A DNA stretch of 64,000 nt from Dillenia suffruticosa (Eukaryota > Streptophyta > Magnoliopsida > Dilleniales > Dilleniaceae): NCBI GenBank assembly GCA_033439265.1, contig JAVTVX010000030.1:8009774-8073773 (forward strand), written 5' to 3'. A program made the translations under genes and the position numbers. Under the pieces are notes generated by a model. It had not been told where the DNA came from and did no database searches. It worked only from the letters and a program-made list of their open reading frames with translations. Each line of letters starts with the position of its first letter. Within the stretch, counting starts at the first letter, position 1. Below, piece after piece: positions 23,301 through 33,256 of the stretch.

Positions 23301-24252
23301 GGTGGGCGTGTTTTAAACAAGTTTCATAGTTCTTTGCTTCCTTCTACTGCCGAAACACTGATTTGCACTCAAGATTGGATTAAAAGTAAACCCAAGGAAG
23401 TTGATTTTGAGCCAGAATTTGACTCTGCTTTTGCTAGTTAGTATTCATATCTTAGCAATGAAATCTTTTTTTATTTTATTAATCATTAACTTTTCTCATA
23501 TATATATGTGTTTGTTGCAACCGGGTTCAATAAATAAAATCAAAAATTGCAGTGCTGAGATGGTGATTTTTGATGTAATTCTTTAATCTTTCATGCTCTC
23601 ATTTTTCTATTTTATTATTATTATTTTCTAATTTGTGTTGGCTGTGTTGATGAAGGTTTGGATTCCTTATTTTGGCTGTAGTGGCTGGGTAAATGGAAGC
23701 AGGTAATAAACTTTCTCTTTCTCTCTTTTACTTTCATTATTGCTCCCTTTTTTCATTTTTCATTGTAGCATGGCCTGCTACTTAAATAGTTGGTTACAAA
23801 TGCTTGTACCTAAAACCCTTCTAAAGCAGCTCGGTCTCAAGCTTCAAAATGGATGGTTTGTTCATGATTAGTCCCATTGGTGTTTATTTTTTTATAGAAT
23901 TTGTGAAGGTTTTTTTTTTTTGGATAATTCTAGGTACATTTACATTTCACTTAGCTATATAAGTCAAAGTATTATGTCTCTTTGGATTTTTTATTTAGTT
24001 TTATTTTTGTAGCATTGCAATTTTGGGAATGAAAAATTGAATTAATGGACTTTTTAGGGGAAAAAAAAGTGCTATTCGGGCTCGAGCTTGGCCCGAAATG
24101 GGCCTGAGGCCCTTTTAATATTTCGGGCTTAGCTCGAGCCTAAATTTTTCTAATTTTCTTGGGCCGAGCTCGAGCTCGAGCCTATAAAATTTTAAACGGG
24201 CCGAGCTCAAGCCTTGCAAAGCCCAGCTCAAAAAGCTCAATTGCCGGGCCTA
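20390..24252 (+). mobile_element. hAT (Ac-like) DNA transposon 1, 3863 bp
   Basis: It is bounded by the perfect 8-bp duplication CTTGCATC. The terminal inverted repeats are TAGGACTGGCAATTGGGTCG at the left and, on the other strand, TAGGCCCGGCAATTGAGC at the right. Both ends carry subterminal clusters of GAGCTCG/GGGCCGAGC words (20405-20560; 24080-24240). Inside is one transposase gene in the plus direction with a 5' untranslated intron. The intact duplication and good TIRs make this the youngest layer of the nest. Confidence 0.95.
21381..23441 (+). pseudogene. hAT transposase (BED zinc finger, RNase H-like core, dimerisation domain)
   Basis: The start is set by MSDANNENIVVAVTDLD at 21381, directly after TTGTCTACAG, a splice acceptor; the matching donor AAAG/GTAAG is at 20820. 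A stop (TAG for the expected Trp) at 21526 separates this from the BED finger (CNYCLKVFSCPPSGGTTHLA, RHIKKGIC). The core shows LSLTIDTWTSLQDLPFMALT, VHRGEHIQVRCWGHILNLIV and LDVCTRWNSTYKMLGSALHF. The C-terminal dimerisation domain is ILDYWKSVQTKFPIMSIMAK, IPVSSGASESAFSTGGRVLN, ending at 23441. Frameshifts near 21912, 22070 and 22990 (an A run) and a stop at 22582 inactivate it. It would have bound the TIRs and cut out the element. Confidence 0.92.
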
Positions 24253-24260
24253 CTTGCATC

Positions 24261-25500
24261 CGAGTGGCACGAAAATGTATTGGACTATCCGAGATAGTTA
24301 TTGGTGGTCCGGGATAAAAAGAGAGATCGCATATTTTGTGTTCAGATGTTTAGTTTGCCAACAGGTAAGGCCGAATATCAGCGGCCGGCTGATACATTGC
24401 AGCCCCTCCCCATTTCTGAGTAGAAGTGGGAACATATCACAATGGATTTTGTGATGGGACTGCCTCGGACTTCATAGCAGCATGACGCCGTATGTGTGAT
24501 TGTAGATAGACTTACGAAGTCTACGCAATTCATTGCTATTTATGCTGATTTCTCTTTGGAAGTATTGGCACGTCTCTACATCAACACTATTGTTAGACTT
24601 CATGGAGTACCTGTGTCGATAGTGTCAGATAGAGATCCTAGATTCACATCTAGGTTTTGGCCTAAGTTACAGGAGGTAATGGGCACAAGGCTGAATTTTA
24701 GTACGGCTTATCATCCGCAGACAAATGGTCAGTTAGAGAGGACTATTCAGACTGTTGAGGACATGTTGAGAGCATGTGTGATAGATTTCTGGGATAGTTG
24801 GGATCGACACCTTCCACTGGTCAAATTTACATATAATAATAGCTATCAGGCTAGTATAGGGATGCCCCCGTATGAGGCACTGTATGGCAGGAAGTGCCGT
24901 ACCCCGATATGCTGGGATGAGGTCAGAGAGTGACGTCTCAGCAGTGTCGAGTTAATTGAGGAAACGAAGGATAAAATTAAGGTCATCCGTGAGCGGATGA
25001 AAGTTGCCCAAGACAAATAGAAAGCATATGCCGATTGTAGGCGGTAACCTCCTGAGTTTGCCACTGGAGATATGGTTTTCTTGAGTATATCTTCATGGAA
25101 GGGAGTTATATGGTTCAGGCAGCGGGGCAAGTTGAGCCCCAGATATATTGGGTCCTTCCATATTCTTGAGAGGGTCAGGAGTGTAGCATACAGATTGGAG
25201 CTGCCAGATGAACTATCCCGTATTCACAACGTCTTCCATGTCTCAGTACTCAGGAAGTATTTGGCCGATCCTTCTCATATACTTGAGCCTCCACCTGTTA
25301 AGTTACGAGAGGACCTTAGTCTTCCAGTTCAACCCGTGGCTATTCTAGATCAGTAGGTCAGAAAGCTGCGGAGGAAGTTTCATTGGTTAGAGTTTTGTGG
25401 AGGAGTAACCAGATCGAGGAGGAGACCTACGAGCCCGAGGAGGCTATTAGGAGACAATACCCTTATTTGTTTACTGTTTAGCCTTCTTTTAGTTTCGATG
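24261..25500 (+). pseudogene. Tekay-type integrase with GPY/F region and chromodomain remnant
   Basis: It continues the frame cut at 20388. The zinc-binding domain reads GTKMYWTIRDSYWWSGIKRE, then CLVCQQVRPNI. The core keeps all three catalytic residues: the Asp in ITMDFVMGLP (about 24440), the Asp in [16 protein letters not shown], and the Glu in [15 protein letters not shown]. The GPY-type tail is LSPRYIGSFHILERVRSVAY, RLELPDELSRIHNVFHVSVL. After a stop at 25354, frames give VRKLRRKF and LVRVLWRSNQIEEETYEPEE, AIRRQYPYLF, which is a chromodomain-like end. Such domains direct chromoviruses to histone-marked heterochromatin. Stops at 24479 and 24931 and shifts at 24385 and 25020 make it inactive. 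Confidence 0.92.
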
Positions 25501-25515
25501 ACGAAACTTATTTTT

Positions 25516-25529
25516 AAGGGGTTAGAAAA
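25516..25529 (+). other. Polypurine tract of the Tekay-type element
   Basis: AAGGGGTTAGAAAA directly precedes the 3' LTR start TGTAACACC. The TT is the only break in the purines. Confidence 0.75.
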
Positions 25530-25726
25530 TGTAACACCGATACTGCGCTGTCCGTAATAGTATACTATTCTCGAAAAATATATATAAATAAATATTTTTT
25601 AGTCTATATATATATGTGTAAAGAGAAATTTTATTTATTTATATTGATTTTTTATTTTGGAGTATTTAAATTGAATTTTGGTATCTTTTAAATTTTACCG
25701 TATCCGTGAATTTTAGTGTAAAATGA

Positions 25727-25770
<44 letters not shown>

Positions 25771-25831
25771 CCATTTATTAAATTTTTTTTATTTACAAAT
25801 TTAATTATTTATAAATTTATTTATAAAAAGA

Positions 25832-25864
<33 letters not shown>

Positions 25865-28533
25865 TAATAATAATAAGAGTTAAAAAAAAACACAACAGAG
25901 GAGTGCTGCGTTTTGAGCCAAAACGCAACACTTCCCACCCAAATCAGATTAGGGCTTTTAGCCCTAATCTCTCTCATCTCTCTCTTCCTTTCTCTCTCTT
26001 CGCCTTTTCCCCTTCCCGCGACTCGTCGCCCTCCGTTGCCCGAATCTGCCGCTCTGTCCACCGCTGCCCCTCCCTCCCGCGTGAGCGCGCCACAGCGTAA
26101 GCTTCCCTGCAAGAGCACGAGCGCGCCACAGTGCGATCCTCCTTGCGCGAGCATGCCACAGCGCAAGCGCGAGCATGCCACAGCGCAAGCGCGAGTGCGC
26201 TACCGTGAGAGCGTACCACAGCGTGAGCGTGCCATAGCGTGCGACCTTCTGCCAGCGTGCGACTACAGTCCAGCTCGCGAGCATACGCCTCAGCCCACGA
26301 GCACGCCAGCCCACGAGCCCGTGAGCTCTCGAGCTCGCATCGCGAGCCCGCGACATCCTGCGAGCCCGCAATCTGTTCTCTACTTCGAGAGCTCTCCTAC
26401 GCGCGGGCCCCCTTGCTACAACCCCAGCTGAAGCCCAAACCGCAGTCATCAACCGACCCTCGAACCCTAGGTCGCGGCTTCTTCACTATAGGTAACGGCT
26501 GCGTTGGTTGTAGTTCTAGGGTTTGGTGCTTAGAATTTGAGTTAGTTGCTAACGTAGTTTCAAATGTAGAAATATTAAAGGTTTAAGACCAATTCGACGG
26601 GTGAACGAAAGCTAGGTCTAATATCTGAGGAGCCTTAGGTGAGAGAAATGCAATCATTTCAACATTTGAATTGATTTTGTCGAATTTATGTTGAAATTTA
26701 GAATCGGAAGCTATATTCATATATATTCTGAAATATGTTTAATTCGAGAAAAATTAGGAAAAATGAGAAATATTAGAAATTTGATCATTTGTGAGCCAAA
26801 AGATTCGAAATTGATGAAACGGGAATCTAGAAAGGAGATTGTGCAAATATAGGGTTGTATTAAATTGGAAGGAAAAATTGAAAATCTCTTATTATGTTTT
26901 TGTTTGATAAATTGTGATGATTTGATTAGGGAAATTTTTTTGAAAACTCGAGAAGTCAAATTGGATTTATTTTGAAAATAGGGAGTGACTATCCTCCTTA
27001 GAAAAGTGAGTGAGACTCTAATCTCTTGTATGAAATAGTAAAACTTGTTTCTGCCGGATTTTCCATAAAATATGTTTTCGATATGCATAGACTCGACATA
27101 TGATATTAAATTTCAAAACTTGTTTTGTGATATTTGGAGTGTCGTAAGTTTATATTTCCGATGACTATGCATCCATGGTTTGAAATGAATTGATTATTGT
27201 GCCATTATTTGAGAAACAGATATGTTTTCTATTTTACCATCGCATTAGCAAGGATTTGAAATAATTTGATAATTGTATTGGCACACGGATTTAAAATGTT
27301 TTGATAATTTATATGGCCCGGGTGCCCATTTATGATGAGATGATCTGTATGGGTTGGGTGCCCACTTATTATGAGACGATATTCTTTGATAAATTTCATA
27401 GCTACGAAGGGTGTTTGTGAAGGCACCGAATTGTCTGGATACACTTCTGCAGGAGGTATCCGCAAGCATCATATGTCTAATGGTTATTGGCGCGGCTGGT
27501 TGAACCTATATAAGGGGGAGGATATGTGTGACGCCACCGTCTAGCACCGGACGGGGTCTTATACACGATGATGAGCTAGCCCCAGCGAACTCATGGCCAA
27601 CGTCTGGGTAAAGAGCGACTTTTGAACTTTATGCATAATAAAACCCCCGATGCGTCTATCCTTGGTCATGGTTGACCCATGCTAGGATTATTTTTTATTT
27701 GCTCTAATAATATTTGATTTTAAATGGATGCATATATACTTGATATCGTGTGATTGGTTAAATGATTTCAAATTGCTAAACATATCATGTTTTACTGTTA
27801 GAAATGTAAATTATTGTTACGAGTAATGTTGTTTGACACTCTAATGGTTCACCCACACTATTTATGCTTGATATTAATCCCCTCACTCGCTGGATATCTT
27901 CCCAGATACTCACCCCTCTCCTTACCTTCCTCAGACAGGATTACTGTGATTGAGCGACGTTACAAACTTTAAAGGTTTTCATAGCATATTGGTAGATTCT
28001 GTATTCACGTCGGTGAGATTTAATTCAAATAAAAATTTGAAATCCTTATTTTATTTCGATCTTGCGAGATCATGATATTGAGATCCGTAGTTGGCCGTGT
28101 ACATTTATATGGGATGACTGTATAAATTATGGACATTGTTTGGGAAACTCCCACATTTTACTTGCATTGAGACACCTGTAAGCATTTAAAAATTTTTACT
28201 TGGGAAATTGTTATACATTGTATAAACTTTAGACCCGCTCAGTATGGCGGCTGCTTATACTCAAGTTGGACATGACAGTAGAGGTCTGTGGTTAGAACTA
28301 TTAGTAATTAAAAAGTCTTGCGTAGTCCTGGTTGTCTGCTGTGGTTTGGTTCATTGTCTTGAGGCTGGGATAACCCTTTTATTTGATTGGCAGGATGGTT
28401 GTGAATTATACAGGTCAAATTGCACTTGGGAGACATCTGAAATATGGGGAGGTTCTACCCGATTTTCTATAAAAATACAGTCAGCAACTAGGGTAACGGG
28501 TGGCTACTCACACTTCCGGTTCGGGGCGTGACA
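25530..28533 (+). repeat. 3' LTR of the Tekay-type element (3004 bp)
   Basis: It runs TGTAACACCGATACTG to GGGCGTGACA. This is the complete form, including the 575 bases absent from the 5' LTR. Notable parts are AT dinucleotide tracts (25733-25766, 25838-25857), the palindrome at 25948-25968, a GC-rich leader with repeated GAGCGYGCCACAGCG words (26080-26250), and the segment GTTGGTTGTAGTTCTAGGGTTTGG near 26500. Frames in the GC-rich leader are not genes. Confidence 0.92.
25948..25968. promoter_or_regulatory. Perfect 9-bp inverted repeat in the LTR
   Basis: ATTAGGGCT, three T, AGCCCTAAT. The same site in the 5' LTR contains a telobox. It lies directly upstream of the CT-rich tract, a likely place for transcription start. 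Confidence 0.45.
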
Positions 28534-28540
28534 GTTCTAT

Positions 28541-28553
28541 TAGTATCAGAGCC
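28541..28553 (+). other. Second primer binding site (Met type) after the 3' LTR
   Basis: TAGTATCAGAGCC follows the LTR by seven bases, just as at 16626. Its presence after a 3' LTR shows that a second internal region begins here. Confidence 0.8.
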
Positions 28554-29129
28554 TCTAAGTTAGAGAAAGGATAGTTGTAAAAGTCTTTCCAAGTATATTA
28601 AAAGTTCTTAATGCATTAGAGAGTTTCATACAGTCATTTAAAGTCCCATACTTGGCCATAGGCATATAAATTCATCCATTTTAGGGGGTTAGATACATGA
28701 TGCATCTAACCCATTATTTCGCATTCAAATGCTTTGATTCATAACTCAAATTCTTTTTGGGAGGTTAGTTACTAGTAACTAACCCTAATTCTTGATTTCT
28801 ACCTAATAAAAAGATATTTTTTTTATAGAATTATACCACCTAGACATGGTAAGTGTGGTGCTAGAGTCGCACCACCCAAAAGTCCCCTAGTGCTCGATAT
28901 AACCAGGGCACCCGGGGCTCCACGAGTACTAGAGGATGCTTCCTCTACTCGAGCACGCTTACCAGCGCCACCCCTAGCACCTCCACCGGCTGTTACAGCC
29001 GAGATTCTTCCACCGCTACTCAATGCCTTGAGGTAGTGGCCGGAGTGGTACAGTTGATATGGGGCACAGATGCTATCACCTCCACTACAGACTCCAATGA
29101 CCGCACCTGCGGCCGTACCTGCACCTACG
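28554..29129 (+). pseudogene. Second, truncated Tekay leader and gag start
   Basis: This repeats 16640-17215: GTTAGAGAAAGGATAGT, CCTAGACATGGTA, CACCCAAAAGTCCCCTAGTG and the Pro-rich gag N-terminus. It is cut at 29129 in the Pro/Thr-rich stretch. It is the start of another copy of the internal region directly after the LTR, so the element was once LTR-internal-LTR-internal(-LTR). Confidence 0.9.
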
Positions 29130-30920
29130 ATTTGTTAAAATAATATGTTTTTTAATGATTTGTTAATATAAAATAATAAAGTAAATTAAAATATGATTTG
29201 TTACTATTTTTTTAATATGTTATCTTATGCTTACATTTTATTAATAATAATAAAATAATATAAAATGATAATTTGTTATAACATAATAAAATACTAATTT
29301 AGAAAAAAATATTATAAAATGCTAATTTAAAAAATAAAATAATATTATTTTTAAAAAAAATATATAAAATAATAAAAAACTAATTTAAAATATTATAAAA
29401 TAATAAATATGATTAGGAAATATAAATGAATAAAATAAGAAAATAAGAAAGTAAAATAAAATATAAATTGTTAATTTAAAAAAAAATTAATTTTAGTGAT
29501 AGATACCGCAATCCGTCACTTACTTAGCGACGGATTACCAAATCCGTTGTTAATTTAGTGACAGATTCCGGAATTCGTCACTAAATTTAGTGACGGATTT
29601 AAATCCGTCGCTAAATAATAAAATATTTTAAAAAATAAAATAATATTATTTTTTAAAAATATATATATAAAAAAACTAATTTAAAATAATAAATATGCTT
29701 AGGAAATAAATGAATAATTACCGATGAATATAAAAAAATTGTTTAATATGAAAAAATGTCTATTTTTAAAGAATCTATATATAAATTTTTGTTTTAATTT
29801 TACATCAATTGATTATCTAACGTAACTCTTTTCCTTCATCTAGACTTGGAATTAGGACTTTTACAATAACATAACGGATCTATATAACCGATTTCACTTA
29901 ATGAGATAAGAATTTGATTATTATTATTGTTTGTTGCAAAAAAATATGTATTTTTACATATAAAGAATTTATTCTAGTTAATTAAAAAGAGATGGACTCC
30001 AAAATTTGATTTGTTTTATATAAAACCGTGTTAAATCTAGCAGAGGCAAAACTCTTATAAGAAGGAAATAGTATTTGATGTCTAAATTTATTAGAGTAAC
30101 TATTTTACACTTATTTATAAAAAAATTAAAAATTATTAAGAAGTCCAATATATAGATATATGTTTATCTAGTTCTAAAATAGGATAAAATGTTTACTTCA
30201 GAGTGGGGCTACATTATAATGCCCACAACATTTCTATTGCATAGAAAAACATATCTGTAGGTAGGATAAAGAGAAATCTCTAAATATTTCACGCATAAAA
30301 TTATAATCGTAATTTTTTTGTAAAAAGAAAATTATTAAAAAAAAGAAAATAATAAGCAGACAAAGTGAATATAAATTAACGACGAATTTAGCCATGAATA
30401 TTTTATTTGTAACTAATTATCGACGAATTTTGCTATAAAAATTTTTTTGTTGCTAATTAGTGACGAATTTAATCACGAATTTTGGAGTTTGTTACTAAAT
30501 TTTGTGACAAATATTTTTATCGTGACTAATCAGTGACGAATTTAGCGATAAAAAATTTTTATAACTAATTAGCGATAAAATTTACCATGAAAATTTTTTG
30601 TGGCTAAATTTAGCGACGAACTTTGTGACGAAATACTTTTGTCGTTAAATTTATCGACAGATAACAGTATCCGTGGCAAAATTTAGCCACGAAATTTCTA
30701 TTCGTCACTAATTAGCGACAAATTTTACAATGAAAAATTTTTCGTCGCTAATTAACGACGGATTTAACCACGAAAATTTTTTCATCGCCAAGTAGCGACG
30801 AATTTAGCCACGAATAACATATCTATTGCTAATTTAGCCACGAATACTTTTTCGTCGCTAAATCCATCTCGAAATAGCAATGAATTTTTTCCGTCACTAA
30901 AACTGTGTTTTTTTGTAGTA
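29130..30920 (-). mobile_element. CACTA-like non-coding remnant with subterminal repeats
   Basis: The right end reads TTTTTTTGTAGTA, which on the other strand is TACTACAAAAAAA, one base from a CACTACAAAAAA CACTA end. Just inside, from 30360 to 30900, words such as TTAGCGACGAATTT and their complements TTTTTCGTCGCTAA recur every 30-50 bases; a smaller cluster with ACGGATT sits at 29490-29620. Such arrays are the transposase-binding subterminal repeats of CACTA elements. The middle (29640-30340) is AT-rich with nothing coding recognised. I could not find the left terminal repeat, so the element is probably truncated where it meets the gag fragment. Confidence 0.65.
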
Positions 30921-31262
30921 TTAGTCTAAGTGTGCAATGGGTTGACCTAGTCCTTGCATGGGCCGACCTATTGTGGGTTAAGATTATATAGCCTTGTGTA
31001 TATTAGGTCGAATGGTAAACTAAGTTCTGTAGGCATATTCTATGTTCAACCACTATTTAGGTTAACCTATTCATTCCATGGGTTGACTTGTATAAGTCCT
31101 AGATCGAATAAACTTAATTTTTTTAAGGTAAAACTTGAGCTATTCACTTAGTGAATTGTTTAGACACTTAGTACTCAATTTGCCTATGTATTTCCGGTTA
31201 GTCCAACTTTTATTTCTTCAAATTGATTCATACAATCATCATAAAAAACTATATGTACAACA
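30921..31262 (-). repeat. 5' LTR remnant of the Maximus/SIRE-like copia element
   Basis: It matches the end of the LTR at 5370-7665, including GGTAAACTAAGTTCT, TTCAACCACTATTTAGG and the terminal CTATATGTACAACA. On the minus strand it starts with the typical TGTTG. Only 342 bases remain because the CACTA-like remnant replaces the rest. Confidence 0.8.
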
Positions 31263-31267
31263 GATTG
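31263..31267. repeat. Candidate target site duplication (right) of the Maximus/SIRE-like element
   Basis: GATTG, paired with GATTT at 5365-5369. The copia RT frame resumes directly after it. Confidence 0.6.
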
Positions 31268-32481
31268 CTTTCCTGAGTTTGAAATTGGATGAGAAAATCT
31301 ATATGGAACAACCATTTGGTTTTATTCTTATAGGTCAAGAGAATGAGGTTTATCGATTTTGAAAATTAATATATGGCCTCAAACAATTATCTAGATGGTG
31401 GTACTTGAGATTTCACAATGATGTAATATCTTATGGTATCGTAATGATCAAGGAGAATTCTTGCGTGTATGTTAAACGTCTTGATGATTCTTTTGTGATC
31501 TTGTTTTTGTATATGGACAATATATTGTTGGCTGGGAATTACAAGGAGTATCCTATGACCATTAAAACATGATTATCATTGAGTTTTGACATGAAAGATA
31601 TGGATGAGAATAAGTATATTCTTGGAGTTACGATCTAAACAGATCACTCAAGAATGATATTAACTCTTTCACAAGAGCCTTACATCAGAAAAATTCTTGA
31701 GCGGTTTGAAATAAACGAATGTAAACCTATAGATACTCCTACTAGAGGTGACAAATTGAGTCTTGAGATGTGCCTTAAGATTCTAGAAGAGATAATGGAT
31801 ATGAAAAGAATCTCTTATACCAGTGCAGGGGGTAGCCTTATGTATGCAACGCTGTGTACACATCCAAATATTTGTTATGCAATCAGTCTAGTGAAGAGAT
31901 ACTAATCAAATCCTATAAGAGGTCATTGGAGAATAATGAAGAGGAATTTGAGATATCTAAAAGGAACTATGGACTTCTCCTTATGTTATAGAGGAGGTAA
32001 TTTGCATTTGGTTAGATATGCAGACGTTGATTAAGCAGGTGATCTGGATGAACACAAATCGATATAAGGTTTTGCTTTCTTACTCAACAATGGTGCCATA
32101 TCATGAAGTAGCAAGAATCAAACATGCATATCGTTATTCATGATAGAGGCTAAGTTTGTTATATACTTAGCAGCAGCTCAGGAGAGTGTTTGGCTAAGGA
32201 GATTCTTAAATGACTTAGGGGTTATGGCAAACAGTGAGAAGCCATTGATTGTGTGCCATGACAATCAAGCTGCCATTGTCTTCACGAGAGACCTTAAGTA
32301 CCATTGTATAACCAAACACATTGATACTAGATATAATTATATGAGAAATTTTATTGGCAAGGGAGAAGTGATGATAAAGTACATATCTACACACAACATG
32401 ATAACTGACACCCTTACTAAGCCCATTATGAGAAACTCTTTTGTGAAACATGTAGAGTCGTTGGGGTTATGTAGCTTTTAG
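31268..32481 (+). pseudogene. Ty1/copia pol: reverse transcriptase C-terminus and RNase H (3' half of the split element)
   Basis: It resumes exactly where 5364 stopped: AFLSLKLDEKIYMEQPFGFI, then KLIYGLKQLSRWW, FVILFLYMDNILLAGN (YMDN for the catalytic YVDD, so the second Asp is lost), TLSQEPYIRKILERFEI, SAGGSLMYATLCTHPNICYA and the RNase H blocks VRYADVD, MIEAKFVIYLAAAQESVWLR, CHDNQAAIVFTRDLKYHCIT, KHIDTRYNYMRNFI and TDTLTKPIMRNSFVKHVESL. It ends with a natural-looking stop at 32479-32481. Internal stops (31360, 31570, 31636, 31903, 32032) inactivate it. I do not assign a clade. Confidence 0.92.
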
Positions 32482-33242
32482 ACACTTGCATATATAAATA
32501 TTGATGACTTTATGCTTATTATTAATAATAAGTGCATTATTCAACTATTTTTTGAGCAGTTTTCTATTTATTACACTTATTTTGTATAATCATGTATTAA
32601 GATGTGATATGATAAAAGATATGTCAGGCAAGTGATATTTACTCTCTCACACGAGTAATTACCTCCAATTTTGAGTGAGTGGAAATGAAATGATTTTTAA
32701 GTGTAAAAAGTTTTGAGAGTGGCCACACTTAAAACATAAGGTTTCCAGATATGTGTTCAAAATGAGATCATATGTGTATATGACTAACATAGATAAACCC
32801 ACAATCCGTGTAGTTTGTAAGTAGCTAGATTTGAGATCTCAAAAATCACATGTATTTTGAGATATTGTTTCTAAGGTACTCTCTCTCAAATCTCTAGTAA
32901 GTCTTACATGTAGATTGAGTCCATACATGTACGGTATTAAAGAAATATAACATACGTGCTTTTGAGAAATAGAGGATTGACACCGTGGCATGTGATTCAT
33001 ATTATGTGTGATATTCGATCGAGATTAATGGAAGCGATATTATTTTGTGATGATATATTTTTATTAATCCTCTTGCTCCACTGTATGAGAATCTGAATCT
33101 AATAGTGGGCTCATATGTGTGCCCTTATTACTTTTGACAGTTTCTTGATGTCCTCATTCAATGTATGCTATTTTAGTGTGTTCATCAATGGCTTTTGAGA
33201 TAAATAAGGCCTATAAGATATGTCTAGAAAAATGACTAAATT
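32482..33242 (+). other. 3' untranslated region of the split Ty1/copia element
   Basis: No gene is recognised. This lies between the pol stop and a purine tract, as expected for a copia 3' leader. It contains AATAATAAG-type AT-rich DNA and no repeat that I can define. Confidence 0.5.
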
Positions 33243-33256
33243 AAGGGAGAGAGATT
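33243..33256 (+). other. Candidate polypurine tract of the split Ty1/copia element
   Basis: AAGGGAGAGAGATT has the form of a copia PPT (usual end GGGAGATT). The next bases, CTAGTAGG, do not show the TGTTG expected at an LTR start, so the LTR edge is decayed. Confidence 0.5.

Larger units (their letters stand above)
14214..29129 (+). mobile_element. Tekay-type Ty3/gypsy chromovirus, LTR-internal-LTR-partial internal
   Basis: The order is LTR (14214-16618), primer site, gag, protease, RT, RNase H, integrase, chromodomain remnant, polypurine tract, LTR (25530-28533), then a second primer site and the first 600 bases of a second internal region, which stops at 29129. Both LTRs start TGTAACACCG and end GGGCGTGACA. 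The pol order and the C-terminal chromodomain-like tail identify a chromovirus. Met-type primer, long LTRs and pol wording ([29 protein letters not shown]) point to the Tekay/Del clade. A hAT element interrupts integrase. The five bases before the first LTR are GATAG; the matching right duplication is lost. Confidence 0.9.
5370..31262 (-). mobile_element. Composite Ty1/copia Maximus/SIRE-like element with nested insertions
   Basis: The outer limits are set by one LTR at each end (complete at 5370-7665, remnant at 30921-31262) and by the split copia pol outside. In minus-strand order it has gag (14213 down to 13430), GAG-pre-integrase, integrase, RT, RNase H (to 10269), a spacer, an extra ORF (about 9120-8340), a polypurine tract and the 3' LTR. 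The LTR starts TGTTG on the minus strand, as in SIRE/Maximus elements, and ends CACA. A Tekay chromovirus (14214-29129) and a CACTA-like remnant (29130-30920) replace the gag start, the primer site and most of the 5' LTR. Without these the original element would have been over 9 kb plus the lost parts. All genes are decayed. Confidence 0.8.

Noticed and set aside
4851-32481. Endogenous pararetrovirus (caulimovirid) sequence
   Set aside because: All RT segments are linked to integrase or to LTR-retrotransposon order; no movement-protein or caulimovirid coat motifs were seen.
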